A stretch of DNA of 64,000 bases. Source: Ruminococcaceae bacterium BL-6 (GTDB lineage: Bacteria > Bacillota > Clostridia > Oscillospirales > Acutalibacteraceae). The position numbers were made by a program, and so were the translations under genes. Location: the NCBI GenBank assembly GCA_902810075.1, contig LR778135.1, positions 2,418,001 through 2,482,000 on the forward strand, given 5' to 3'. The notes below the pieces were generated by a model, which was not told the DNA's origin, ran no database searches, and saw only the letters and a list, made by a program, of their open reading frames with translations. Of this stretch, positions 1 through 8,251 are shown in pieces. Every line of letters begins with the position of its first letter. Position 1 is the stretch's first letter.

Positions 1-673
1 CCCTGACCGCGGCTTCCAGAAAATTCGCCATCTGCCCGGACAGTGTTCCGTAGCCGATCAGATCCGCGATTTTCAGCGGAGCGGTGGAAAATTTCCGGAT
101 GGTGATGCAGGGGCCTTTGAGCGCGACCGGAGGAATCACCGCGTTGACACGGGAGCCGTCCTTCAGTCTGGCGTCCACCATGGGGGTGGACTCGTCGCAC
201 CGTCTGCCGACGGAGGAGACAATGCGGTTGATGACGTTCAGCACATGCGCGTCGTCACGGAAATAAGCGCCTGTCAGCTCGAGCTTTCCGAACCGCTCAA
301 TATAAATCTGCTTCGGGCCGTTGACCATGATCTCGGAAATGGAGCTGTCGCGCAAAAGCGGCTCCAGGGGGCCGAGCCCCATGACGTCGTCATAGATTTC
401 CTGAGCGATCTTCCCCTCCTCCATCCGGGTGAGGGGCTGGCTCTGGCGGGCGATGGACTGATGGATCAGCTCCCTGACCGCCTCTGCGACATCGCCGGTG
501 CCGCCGCCCTCCGCAACCTTGGCGTTGTATTCTCCGACGACCTCTTTATGTACCGTTTCTTTCAGCTCGTCATATTTTTTGTCAATGCGGACGGCATAAT
601 CCCCATACACCGCCGGCTTGGACGAAGCGGCGGGATCTTTTGTCTGCTCCAGCTTAGAAATCCAGTTTTCCAC
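1..673 (-). CDS. cpaF: Tad pilus secretion ATPase CpaF/TadA, N-terminal part (cut by window start)
   Basis: The minus-strand frame from a GTG at 673 reads without a stop to the window edge, about 224 residues. It matches the N-terminal region of CpaF/TadA, the cytoplasmic hexameric ATPase that drives Flp pilus assembly. Recognisable blocks are GLGPLEPLL, ISEIMVNGP, a segment like RIVSSVGRRCDESTPMVDAR (residues about 140-160) and KGPCITIRKFS. The Walker A region lies beyond the window. The GTG is the first possible start because an in-frame TGA, the stop of cpaE, sits two codons upstream, so the two genes share a frame and are only 6 nt apart. They are therefore almost certainly cotranscribed and translationally coupled. 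Assignment is confident from sequence; only the C-terminal half is unseen. Confidence 0.92.
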   Translation of the reverse strand, partial: MENWISKLEQTKDPAASSKPAVYGDYAVRIDKKYDELKETVHKEVVGEYNAKVAEGGGTGDVAEAVRELIHQSIARQSQPLTRMEEGKIAQEIYDDVMGLGPLEPLLRDSSISEIMVNGPKQIYIERFGKLELTGAYFRDDAHVLNVINRIVSSVGRRCDESTPMVDARLKDGSRVNAVIPPVALKGPCITIRKFSTAPLKIADLIGYGTLSGQMANFLEAAVR

Positions 674-679
674 AGCCGG

Positions 680-1879
680 TCAACGCCTCTTTTCCCTGCC
701 GAACCTGAATTTTGCAGGTCTCTCTCCCGCGGCGGGCGGCGCCTTCTCCCACTGTTGGTTGATGTCGTCCGCCATACCCGCGATCGCCCTGCAGATTTTG
801 CTCTTCCCGTTTTCAAGCACCAGAGGAATTCCCTGGTTCGCAGCCGCCACGGCCGAGCGCTCGTCATACGGGATGGTGCGCCACACCGGAATTTCCAGCA
901 CGCGCGAAATATCTTCCTCACGGATTTCCCGGCCGGCCGTTTCGCTGCACCTTCCGACTACCAGCCTGATCTTTTCGGTGCTCGCCAACGCCTGCAGCAC
1001 GGAAAGCCCTTTTTTCGTATTGCGGATGGAGGGAATGTCCCTGCCCGTCACAAACAGCACGATCGACGCGCAGTCGATACAGGCCGCCGAAATGTCGTCG
1101 AACCCCGAGGCGGCGTCGATCAGTACATAATCATAATAGACGCGCAGCGCGGACACGATGCGCTCGGCCTGCACCGCGGTGATCATGTTCGCGTACTCGG
1201 GGCTGTGCGGCGCCGGCAGAAAGCTGACGCCCGAGACATGCAGGGTCAGGAACTGGCGGATCACATCCGCATTCGGGTTGCTCTGCTCCTGAATCAGCTC
1301 CAGAATCGTATTTTTCGGCTCCTGCCCCAGCAGGGCGGCCACGTCGCCGAACTGAAGGTCGTAATCGAGCAGCACGACCTTATTCTTTTTTTCGGCGAGC
1401 TTCACCGCCAGGTTGACCGCCAGCGTCGATTTCCCGATCCCGTCTTTCACCCCGAACACCAGAATGACTTTCGATTTGTTTGAGGATGTCCCGGCGTTTT
1501 CCATCGCCGCGATGCGGTTGCTTTCATTGCTGGCAATGCTCTTGAGCTCCGTCATGAAACCGATCGGGTCCATCCCGGGGGGAAGGATATAATGGATGCC
1601 CGCCTGCATGGCCTTCTGAGCCGTCTCGTGATCCCCGGGGTCCGCGATCATCACGGGAACGCAGCGGGGGCGCAGCAGATAAATCTGGTGGCAGGCCCGC
1701 AGCGCCATCGGCGAAGCTTCCGTCACAAGAATCAGATTCGGCTGTGTTCGGCTGATCTCATCCAGAACACGGTTTTCATCGGAAACGCTTCCCGCCACCG
1801 AGATATCCTCATCCCGCAGTGCCAGCTGAACCTGAGTGCAGGCTTCCTTTTTCCCCAGCAGCAATACCTTGATCTTCAT
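680..1879 (-). CDS. cpaE: Tad pilus ATPase CpaE/TadZ (pseudo-receiver plus MinD/ParA-like domain)
   Basis: 399 residues. Residues 1-110 form a receiver-like fold (MKIKVLLLG start) in which the phospho-acceptor aspartate is not apparent, so it is probably a pseudo-receiver used for localisation. Residues 137-390 are a MinD/ParA-type ATPase with the deviant Walker A GVKDGIGKST at about 143-152, then LLDYDLQFGDVAALL and LIDAASGFDD. CpaE/TadZ positions the Tad secretion machine at the cell membrane. The ATG at 1879 follows a GGGAGGG ribosome binding site about 10 nt upstream. It lies between cpaB and cpaF in the usual Tad order. The family call is firm; whether the ATPase is catalytically active cannot be judged. 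Confidence 0.9.
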   Translation of the reverse strand: MKIKVLLLGKKEACTQVQLALRDEDISVAGSVSDENRVLDEISRTQPNLILVTEASPMALRACHQIYLLRPRCVPVMIADPGDHETAQKAMQAGIHYILPPGMDPIGFMTELKSIASNESNRIAAMENAGTSSNKSKVILVFGVKDGIGKSTLAVNLAVKLAEKKNKVVLLDYDLQFGDVAALLGQEPKNTILELIQEQSNPNADVIRQFLTLHVSGVSFLPAPHSPEYANMITAVQAERIVSALRVYYDYVLIDAASGFDDISAACIDCASIVLFVTGRDIPSIRNTKKGLSVLQALASTEKIRLVVGRCSETAGREIREEDISRVLEIPVWRTIPYDERSAVAAANQGIPLVLENGKSKICRAIAGMADDINQQWEKAPPAAGERPAKFRFGREKRR

Positions 1880-1910
1880 AAAGCCAGTTCCCTCCCTATC
1901 TCATCATCTG

Positions 1911-2711
1911 TCATTTCACATTTTTCAGGATAAAGCCGCGGGGCTGATTGACGCTGCCGTCGTCAGCCTGCGGACGGAGGGTAAAGACAAGCCGGCCTTT
2001 GCTTTTGTCCATCAAGGCAAGCTGGGCCGCCTGTTCGGGGGTCGCTTCCAGCGTGATGCTTCCATAGCTGTTCCCCGTGGCAGGGTCGTTCGGTGCAGAA
2101 TAAAATTTGTCGTTCAGAGAAATGACCTTGATTTTCTGCATGACAATAGCGGAATAGTCCGTCCCCATCGCGCCGTGCAGGATCTGCCCGTTGGCCGGAT
2201 TCTGCGCGCCCAGCGCGCTGTCGAAAAACGAGCCCGCCGTCTTGCCGTCCGCATTGGCAACATAGATCACGTCCACATAATTGCCGACCTTGATCGTGTT
2301 TGCCACCGCCTGCTCGGTATCGACCTCAATCGTGACGGCACGCTTGCCCTTCTCAAGCCGAAGGGCCAGTCCGGCCGAGGGGCTGCCGGAATCGGCGATC
2401 CGTTTCCCGGTCAGCATCTCATCCTTGAAAATGCCGGCGGTGGCGACCTTGCCGACCACGTCATTTACATTCTTATAATACCCGGCGCCCTCGGAATCCA
2501 CCGCGATTTCGCGCAGCTCCACCATGTCCTTTGTCAGCGTCGTGTAGGGCGCAATATCCTGAACGGCCACAACCGCCTTTGCCGAAACCGGCCTGGCGGA
2601 AAGTCCGCTGTTCCCCTCTCCGGCGCTCCCGCTGTTCGAAAACAGGATCCGATAAAAGCAAAAAAACATGATGAGCGCTGCCAGCAATGCAATCATTTGA
2701 ATCTTTTTCAA
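1911..2711 (-). CDS. cpaB: Flp pilus assembly protein CpaB/RcpC
   Basis: About 266 residues. An N-terminal transmembrane helix (IQMIALLAALIMFFCFYRIL) is followed by a SAF/ChapFlgA-like region starting at AVVAVQDIAPYTTLTKDMV and a C-terminal domain with GSITLEATPEQAAQLALM, a CpaB hallmark. The protein probably sits on the outer face of the membrane and links pilus and secretion apparatus. The open frame runs upstream to 2897 but that part reads through repeat copy A, so I reject it. The best start is TTG at 2711 with GAGAGG 8 nt upstream; GTG at 2732 is the alternative. It is followed by cpaE after 31 nt. Confidence 0.88.
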   Translation of the reverse strand: MKKIQMIALLAALIMFFCFYRILFSNSGSAGEGNSGLSARPVSAKAVVAVQDIAPYTTLTKDMVELREIAVDSEGAGYYKNVNDVVGKVATAGIFKDEMLTGKRIADSGSPSAGLALRLEKGKRAVTIEVDTEQAVANTIKVGNYVDVIYVANADGKTAGSFFDSALGAQNPANGQILHGAMGTDYSAIVMQKIKVISLNDKFYSAPNDPATGNSYGSITLEATPEQAAQLALMDKSKGRLVFTLRPQADDGSVNQPRGFILKNVK

Positions 2712-2810
2712 ATTCCGGGACCTCTCTTTCACGTCTGAATAAAACCGGGTTTTCCGGCGGCCTTCCCTCTTGTATTTCAAAACGGATGTGCAAAGGATGA
2801 TTCTTCCCGA

Positions 2811-2910
2811 CAGCATTTCCAGATACGATGCGGAATTTGTTTTTTGTTTCTTCCCCTGCCTTTGGCGGGGGAGAAACAAATCCGAACCCGCAAACATAAG
2901 TGGAATCGCC
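2811..2910. repeat. Dispersed palindromic repeat, copy A
   Basis: About 100 bp, one of six related copies in this window. The end nearest cpaB reads CAGCATTTCCAG and the far end reads ATAAGTGGAATCGCC. The centre is a long hairpin: arm TTTGTTTCTTCCCC at about 2843-2857 pairs with GGGGGAGAAACAAA at 2867-2880. It lies 5' of cpaB, between the Flp pilin gene and cpaB. Same orientation as copies B and F. Confidence 0.85.
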
Positions 2911-3055
2911 GGAACCGCGAAATGCCTGTTTGTTTGATCAAGCGGAAGAAGGACATTACAGACGAGTCTGCAATGCCCATCTTAACCTTATCTATCAGGA
3001 ACAACCGTCTTTGAAGTTTAAACCGCACAATTATGTTCTGGTATTTTATCCCGAA

Positions 3056-3241
3056 TCACGGCGCTTGAGTGTTAGCGCCATCAAGCTTGTCTTTGATCTT
3101 GGTAAAGGTGTCATTTAAAGAGCCGGACATGCTGGTCAGTGCAACAATCAGAACGACCGCGATCAAGGCAATGATCAGGCCGTACTCAACCATTCCCTGG
3201 CCGCTTTCTTCAGAGGCGAATTCCTTCCACAACTTAGACAT
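3056..3241 (-). CDS. flp: Flp family type IVb pilin
   Basis: 61 residues with the type IVb prepilin processing motif G-X4-E-Y (GQGMVEY, residues about 14-20) followed directly by a hydrophobic helix (GLIIALIAVVLIVALTSM). Cleavage after the first glycine would yield a mature pilin of about 47 residues, assembled by the Tad system. The ATG at 3241 has a GGAAGGAGGGG ribosome binding site. Likely the major pilin, being the shortest and most typical of the two. Its processing enzyme is encoded just upstream at 3512-4186. Confidence 0.93.
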   Translation of the reverse strand: MSKLWKEFASEESGQGMVEYGLIIALIAVVLIVALTSMSGSLNDTFTKIKDKLDGANTQAP

Positions 3242-3314
3242 ACTGTTTCCCCTCCTTCCTAAAAAATAGTCCTTCGCAATACGGTTGGTTACCTGCCGGC
3301 AGGAAACAAAAATT

Positions 3315-3509
3315 TCACGGGGGCATCGACGAAACGGCGCCTTCCACGGATGCCGCGATCCGGTCGAACATCTGTGTCACGCTGACCGAAACGCCATTGG
3401 AAAACACGATCAGTCCGCCTATGACAAACACAACGAGAATCAGCGCGTATTCCACCATGGACTGCCCGTTTTCGGACTGCAGACCCCGGCAGCTTTCCAA
3501 CAAATGCAT
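3315..3509 (-). CDS. Second Flp/TadE-like prepilin
   Basis: 64 residues beginning MHLLESCRGLQSENGQSMVE. It has the same G-X4-E-Y processing site (GQSMVEY) and a following hydrophobic segment (ALILVVFVIGGLIVF). The start ATG at 3509 lies 2 nt after the stop of the prepilin peptidase gene, so the two are coupled. Compared with the neighbouring Flp pilin the N-terminal leader is longer and the C-terminus differs, which suggests a minor pilin or pseudopilin. A longer open frame upstream in this register only overlaps the peptidase gene and is not real. Confidence 0.82.
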   Translation of the reverse strand: MHLLESCRGLQSENGQSMVEYALILVVFVIGGLIVFSNGVSVSVTQMFDRIAASVEGAVSSMPP

Positions 3510-3511
3510 GC

Positions 3512-4186
3512 TCACGTCATCACTCCCTGAATATATGGATAGATCAAAGCGATCAAAAGCCCCGCCATAATATGGCCGCACATGGGAAAGGTACTGTCCC
3601 TGCGAAGCAGGAAACTTTTCACCCCAATCAGGCAAAAGGCGCCGATTGCAAGCGCCATGCCCCCCAGGAAATACAGAGAGCCCGGCCACCCCGCCGTAAC
3701 CGCCGCAACCATCGCCAGCTTGATATCGCCCATGCCCACGCCGCCGATTCCCTTGATCAGCCGCGTGACGGCGGCGGCAGAAGCAAAAACCGCCAGAACA
3801 AGCATAAGACCGCCCAAAGAACCTTTCAGCGAACCGATCCCGCCGGCCAGAATACGATAACCGATGCCGACAGGCAGCAGGGCCAAAAGCATTTCATTGG
3901 CGATGATCCGAATCATCATGTCCACGCAGCTTCCGAAAATGGCCGCGTAAACAAATGGGATAGACAGAACAGCCAGTGTCTGCGGCATATACCACATGGC
4001 AGCCCCTTCATACGCAAGACAAACAGCCGTGCTGACCATCCGCCAGCGTACCGACGGGCATTGCCGGGGAGCTTCGAGCCCCCGCTTTTTCCGCTTATAC
4101 GAAGCAAAAGCGAACGCCAGATCCGGCAGCATCCAGGCAAGCGCCGCCGCTGTGCAGGCCAGAACCGCCCCGATGATTGCATCCAC
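3512..4186 (-). CDS. tadV: A24 family prepilin peptidase (TadV/CpaA)
   Basis: 224 residues, polytopic membrane protein. The aspartyl protease signature GxGDxK is present as GMGDIKL (about residues 151-157). The other catalytic aspartate is probably the one in GSCVDMMIRI. It would cleave the two Flp prepilins encoded immediately downstream. The start is GTG at 4186 preceded by GGGAGGTGGAAGG. The size matches the short TadV class without the N-terminal methyltransferase domain of type IVa peptidases. Separated by about 100 nt from the LytTR regulator gene upstream. Confidence 0.9.
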   Translation of the reverse strand: MDAIIGAVLACTAAALAWMLPDLAFAFASYKRKKRGLEAPRQCPSVRWRMVSTAVCLAYEGAAMWYMPQTLAVLSIPFVYAAIFGSCVDMMIRIIANEMLLALLPVGIGYRILAGGIGSLKGSLGGLMLVLAVFASAAAVTRLIKGIGGVGMGDIKLAMVAAVTAGWPGSLYFLGGMALAIGAFCLIGVKSFLLRRDSTFPMCGHIMAGLLIALIYPYIQGVMT

Positions 4187-4288
4187 CCTTCCACCTCCCG
4201 TTTCCCGTGTGCGCGATCGGCACAGGGGCCTTCTGCTTTTAAATACTGGATCAGCCTGTTTTCCACGCTTTCCCCTGCAGCAGGATGA

Positions 4289-5020
4289 TCACCTGGCGTT
4301 CAGCGCTTTGAAATGATACAAAGAGGAGAAGGCTTTGCGCACATTCGCATAATATTTCCGGCTCAGCGGCAGGCACTCGCCGTTGAACAAAACCAGCTCC
4401 GAGCTTTGAAGCTCCTGAATGTGGCGGAGGGAAACCAGAAACGATTTATGGGTTCGTACAAAGCCCTTTCCCTTCAGCGAATCCTCGATCCGCCCCAGCG
4501 TCGAATAAAACGTAAAAGGCTCATACATCTCACAGTGAACCGTCATCGTGTTTTTTGTCGCTTCAAAATATTCGATAGAAGGGATCTGATATCTGCGCAT
4601 CTGCCCGGCACAGGCCAGAATGATGGACTCCTCTTTTTTGAAATTGATCTTCCGGATCACCCGCTGGAAAACCTGCTTGAATTTTTCGTCGGACGTCTGA
4701 TCCTTAATCATATAGTGAAAAGCCGATACGTCGAATGCCTCCCATATTCTTGTGCGGTCCATGGTAAGAAAAATGATTTCACACGAAATTCCCATTCTGC
4801 GAAGCTTCCGCGCCACGGCCATTCCGTCTGTTCCACGCATGTGGATATCCAAAAAAACCAGATCATAACGATCTCTGCCGTCAATATCAAACAGGAACTG
4901 ATCTCCGCTTTCATAGACGGTCAATTCATTTTTCATTTCAAATTGATTTGAAAATGATAAGATTAAATTGGAGTACCGGCTGCGCTGTTCTGCATCGTCA
5001 TCACACAAAGCAATCCTCAT
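4289..5020 (-). CDS. LytTR-family response regulator
   Basis: 243 residues. Residues 1-125 are a receiver domain: acidic triad CDDD near residue 6-9, phospho-acceptor aspartate in DLVFLDIHM, conserved threonine in IIFLTM. Residues about 140-240 are a LytTR DNA-binding domain with IEYFEATKNTMTVHC, GFVRTHKSFLVSL and LPLSRKYYANVRKAF. Start ATG at 5020 has GGGGGAG 7-8 nt upstream. No sensor kinase is adjacent. Its position directly upstream of the pilus genes on the same strand suggests control of Tad pilus expression, but that is inference. Confidence 0.9.
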   Translation of the reverse strand: MRIALCDDDAEQRSRYSNLILSFSNQFEMKNELTVYESGDQFLFDIDGRDRYDLVFLDIHMRGTDGMAVARKLRRMGISCEIIFLTMDRTRIWEAFDVSAFHYMIKDQTSDEKFKQVFQRVIRKINFKKEESIILACAGQMRRYQIPSIEYFEATKNTMTVHCEMYEPFTFYSTLGRIEDSLKGKGFVRTHKSFLVSLRHIQELQSSELVLFNGECLPLSRKYYANVRKAFSSLYHFKALNAR

Positions 5021-5386
5021 ATTTTCTCCCCCGTACAGCCTTAAAGTCGCTGTTTCGCACTGAAAGAACACGGCCGCATCTCAGCTCAAACCTCAACCGA
5101 GCCCCTTGCCTTTCTTTAGATTTGGAGCCGGTCCATTTTCGTCAGCTTTTTCAATCGTCGTGGTTTCGGTGTCGATAGAGGGCTGCATTCCTTTGGCAGC
5201 TGCACTTGCAGACGACAAGGGCAGCCTGCTTTGTATGCCGCTTGCCCTATGCCCGATTTACGCCGTGCAGAGAAACGCCTCCCGCTCCGCTGATCCGGGG
5301 CATTCTGAAATGAAATTCAAAGAATACCAGTGACATATCACACAGTTCGGGTCGGAACGCACGTACCTGTCCCCGCCGCAGCATGT

Positions 5387-5546
5387 GAACGGCCGTATTA
5401 ATTCTTCGATATCATTACGGGATGAACCACAGCGGAATCCCTGAATTGAAACAACTTCGGAAATCCCTCTGCGTATAACCGACCATCTCATAAAAGCTGT
5501 CGCTTGCATGTTCCATGCAAATGGAATCGCTGAGAAAGCACAATGT
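5387..5546 (-). pseudogene. Frameshifted relic of a PAS-domain sensor
   Basis: On the minus strand one frame reads SICMEHASDSFYEMVGYTQR, a typical PAS-domain stretch, to a stop near 5415. The neighbouring frame then continues with NDIEELIRPF, the segment that normally follows in PAS domains (HP-D-DIEEL). A small indel near 5416 therefore separates two halves of one former domain. No intact kinase, GGDEF or other output domain can be followed on either side. Interpretation as a relic is mine, based only on this short match. Confidence 0.45.
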
Positions 5547-6199
5547 AAGCCATGCACGATCGGCGCGCTTCCTCAAAGATCTGCTTCGATTTCTTATCAA
5601 TGGATCGATTTTTATTTGACACTTTTCTCTTTCTATGCGCTTTCCTAAAAATATGCAGATAAACGAATGATTCTTATGTCGGGCACAAATCGCCACATAA
5701 TTTGTGAAAAAAATAAAAGACTCCGTGTTTTTTCGGATAAAATATTGTCCTATGTTCAAGAGAAGCCGTGCGGGAGAAATTAAAAATAGGCAGACACCCA
5801 TTCATCTTTTCTTTCCGCCATCTGCCGCAAAGGGACACAGCTTTAAACCGCCAAAAAACCACCCTAAAGGATGTTTCGGCAATATGTCCAATTTTTTTCA
5901 GAAACATTCCGCAATTCTTTCATTTCCGAATAAAATCCGGCAGAAAAGCGGCATTCCAACCTCTTATTTTTCTCTTAAGTCTATAAAATTCTCCTTTTTT
6001 TCTCATACCCCCCTCGATCCGCCCCATACTTCTGATAGAAAGCATTTTTTCACCGCTTTCCCGGCAGGGCATCCGGTCTTTTCTTAGAAACTAGAGACAG
6101 AATACTCCATATTTTTCCATTTTTCCCGATTTTTGTGACAACATGCCTTTTTTTAAGGACAAAAAACAATAATTTTCTACCCTTGACTACAAAATCCAC
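5547..6199. other. AT-rich stretch with no recognisable gene
   Basis: Several short open frames exist on both strands, but none has a convincing ribosome binding site, family motif or plausible composition. The tract is rich in A/T runs and looks like eroded accessory DNA between the pilus locus and the IS3 element. Confidence 0.5.
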
Positions 6200-6234
6200 A
6201 AAAAAGAAAATCCCCGGCTTTAACTGCCGGGGAT
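6200..6234 (-). terminator. Rho-independent terminator (minus strand)
   Basis: Perfect inverted repeat ATCCCCGGC / GCCGGGGAT with a 7-nt loop, followed on the minus strand by TTTTCTTTTTTG. It would end transcripts coming from the IS3 side. Confidence 0.75.
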
Positions 6235-6254
6235 CATAATAAATTTCGAATTTC

Positions 6255-6284
6255 AAAAAAGTGTGCGCCTAACGAACCGCACAC
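6255..6284 (-). terminator. Second terminator in tandem (minus strand)
   Basis: GTGTGCG / CGCACAC stem on the minus strand followed by TTTTTT, about 20 nt upstream of the other terminator. No gene that would need both is present now, apart from the IS. Confidence 0.65.
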
Positions 6285-6507
6285 CGTAAAGGAAAGATGG
6301 AATAATCAACCCCCTTGTTCAGGGGATGCAGCAGTGACGAAAAGCTCCGTAAATCAAGCTTCTCGTCGATCTGAAGCGTATTGCCAGGAGATATTAAAAG
6401 GTCCCCCGGTTATAAAGGAAAGGAAAGCCCCTGTGATTCTTTACTGGTGGACGGTTCCCCATTGAACAGACAAAGAAATAAAAGCCCTGTCGCAGAATAG
6501 CTAAGAT

Positions 6508-7359
6508 TTAGGCGGCCTTGCTCCGAATTTCGGACGGAGTGAGGCCGCCTTTCAGATTGATTCGCTCATAATTGTAAAACTGAACATATTCAGCCACTGC
6601 CTGTTCCACTTCGGTACGGCAGGAAAAATTCATACGATATAGGCATTCCGTCTTGAGTGTACCAAAGAAATTTTCCATAGCGGCGTTGTCGTAAGGGCAC
6701 CCGGGGCTGGACATGGACGGCTGAAAATGGTATTCTTGGCTCAGGTCAAAGTATGCTTGTGACGTGTATTGAGACCCCTGGTCGCTGTGGAGTGCAAGTC
6801 CATCGGCGACCTTCTCTTGTTGTAAGGCGTCCCGGATAGTGTCTGTCACCAGTGAGGCGGTCATGTCATTGCCGATACGATAGGCCAAAACCATTTTGCC
6901 GCACAAGTCTATTACTGCACATAGATACAGCATCCCTTTTGCAGTAGGGATGTAGGTAATGTCCGTAACCCAGAAATGATTGGGCAACGGCTGCTCAAAA
7001 ATCCTCTGTAACAAATTCGGATATTTATGTACTGCCTGTTTGTAACGGACATATGGCCGGCGCCGCCGTATCCGCGAAAGAAGGTCACACTTTCGCATGA
7101 TGCGCAGAATAGCTTTCAGATTGACTTTTTTCCCGGTCTGTCGCAGAATCCAGCGGCGCACCCGACGACAACCGTAGGTCTGTTTGCAATGTTGCTGACA
7201 ATTCATGATTAAATCCGTCAGCCATTGGTCTCTGGCTTCCTTCGTCTTCCGGTTCCGCCAATCATAGTAGCCGCTCCGCGAAACTTCAAAGGAACGGCAC
7301 ATGGCTTCAACGCTATACTTACCACGGAACCGTTCAATGACGCGATACTTCAGCTTCAC
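6508..7359 (-). CDS. IS3-family transposase OrfB (DDE catalytic subunit)
   Basis: 283 residues, full length. HTH_21-like N-terminus (MCRSFEVSRSGYYDW), then the integrase core with the DDE residues visible in WVTDITYI, LHSDQGSQYTS and NAAMENFFGTLKTE, and the C-terminal YNYERINLKGGLTPSEIRS typical of IS150/IS3 groups. The frame is open and all catalytic residues remain, so the enzyme may be active. It starts at a GTG whose bases overlap the TGA of orfA (GTGA), rather than being fused to orfA by an obvious slippery heptamer. Confidence 0.93.
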   Translation of the reverse strand: MKLKYRVIERFRGKYSVEAMCRSFEVSRSGYYDWRNRKTKEARDQWLTDLIMNCQQHCKQTYGCRRVRRWILRQTGKKVNLKAILRIMRKCDLLSRIRRRRPYVRYKQAVHKYPNLLQRIFEQPLPNHFWVTDITYIPTAKGMLYLCAVIDLCGKMVLAYRIGNDMTASLVTDTIRDALQQEKVADGLALHSDQGSQYTSQAYFDLSQEYHFQPSMSSPGCPYDNAAMENFFGTLKTECLYRMNFSCRTEVEQAVAEYVQFYNYERINLKGGLTPSEIRSKAA

Positions 7360-7661
7360 CTCCTTCCAGCTTCGGACAGAAAATTTTGCAGCAGTTCCAC
7401 TTTCATCCGCAGTTCAATCAGCTCATTGTTCCGCAACGTTTCTTCATCAACCGGGTTTTGCCGCCGTGGTCTCCCTTTCGGACGGGGCAAGTAACCGTTG
7501 GAAATCAGGCTCACTTTCCGGTTTTGACGTTTTACCAGCCCTTTTATTTGTTCTTTGCTCAGGCCATAACTCTGGCCAATTTCCCGGTTTGTCTCTCCTG
7601 CCGCTTTTCGCCGGAATACTTCTTCACTCAATTCTTCTATTTTTGTATACTTCCTGGGCAT
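7356..7661 (-). CDS. IS3-family OrfA (HTH protein)
   Basis: 101 residues beginning MPRKYTKIEELSEEVFRRKA. An HTH segment (GETNREIGQSYGLSKEQIKG) is followed by a leucine-zipper-like C-terminus (LRNNELIELRMKVELLQNFL). It would bind the IS ends and dimerise with OrfB. The ATG at 7661 has AGGAGG 8 nt upstream. An in-frame extension towards 7847 crosses the IS end and is rejected. Confidence 0.88.
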   Translation of the reverse strand: MPRKYTKIEELSEEVFRRKAAGETNREIGQSYGLSKEQIKGLVKRQNRKVSLISNGYLPRPKGRPRRQNPVDEETLRNNELIELRMKVELLQNFLSEAGRR

Positions 7662-7875
7662 GAAAATGACCTCCTGTCGTAGTTCCATTCTACAACAGGG
7701 GGCCTTTTCTTTCACTGTCCGTTTTCCGGGATATAGTCCATGGAGCCACAGAGGCTTTCCTTCGTTAATGGATCGTAGATAATGAACTTTCACTGGCTTT
7801 TCGGCAGCCTGAAGTTTTCCGTGACCTCCTGATGCGGATTGATTCACACGTGAAAATTTACTTTTCAGGCGCGAT

Positions 7876-8097
7876 TCAGAGAATCACGGAAGAGGTAGAA
7901 TCAATTTTGATTCCGCCGTCCTTTGTTTTTGAGAGCTTAGCCTTATTGCCGTTGCCATCCTCAACCGTCATCTTTTCGATCTTGTTTGCTGTAAAAAAAT
8001 TCACGACGTCTGATTCCAGAAACACAGACCATTTTTTTACCTGTGCCTGCTCCGGCTCGTATGCTTCTTCCATTGTTTTAGCGGTTTCATTGTTCAT
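7876..8097 (-). CDS. Small hypothetical protein, 73 residues
   Basis: Acidic-basic soluble protein, MNNETAKTMEEAYEPEQAQV start, with a predicted helical first half and a strand-rich second half (KMTVEDGNGNKAKLSKTKDG). It has its own sigma-A-like promoter at 8138-8166 and an AGGAGG site before the ATG, so it is probably a real gene. I do not recognise a family. It may be the first gene of a transcript later cut by the IS3 insertion. Confidence 0.7.
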   Translation of the reverse strand: MNNETAKTMEEAYEPEQAQVKKWSVFLESDVVNFFTANKIEKMTVEDGNGNKAKLSKTKDGGIKIDSTSSVIL

Positions 8098-8137
8098 GGG
8101 TAAATCCTCCTGCTGTAAAATAAATAGGACAGGTTTC

Positions 8138-8166
8138 AGTATATCACACAGGGCGGATGATGCAAA
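8138..8166 (-). promoter_or_regulatory. Sigma-A promoter for the 73-residue protein
   Basis: On the minus strand TTTGCA (8166-8161), 17-nt spacer, TATACT (8143-8138), about 40 nt upstream of the ATG at 8097. Confidence 0.65.
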
Positions 8167-8251
8167 GGGGAAGCTTTATTAAAATTCTTCAAATGGAAGG
8201 CGGCAGATTGTGAACCGGTACCCTCGCCGCGTTTCTTACACTACTCTCTTC

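Larger units (their letters stand above)
6488..7697 (-). mobile_element. IS3-family insertion sequence, intact
   Basis: About 1.21 kb. Ends carry imperfect inverted repeats: CCTGTCGCAGAATAG at the left (6486-6500) and, read inward from the right, CCTGTTGTAGAATGG (7685-7699), 12 of 15 matching. The element ends in TGT...ACA as is usual for IS3 relatives. It carries overlapping orfA and orfB, both open. I see no clear target duplication in the flanking bases. Exact ends are approximate to a few bases. Confidence 0.85.

Noticed and set aside
2712..2897. N-terminal extension of CpaB back to 2897
   Set aside because: The extension translates repeat copy A and gives basic nonsense before the signal-anchor; a TTG with a good Shine-Dalgarno site lies right before the helix.
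4289..5020. LytTR regulator as AgrA in an agr quorum-sensing locus
   Set aside because: No AgrB, AgrD or AgrC-like sensor is adjacent; the neighbours are Tad pilus genes.
6289..6487. Small hairpins (for example GACGA-AAGCT / AGCTT-TCGTC near 6337-6369) as a riboswitch or sRNA
   Set aside because: No match to a known aptamer, no promoter or following gene in either direction.
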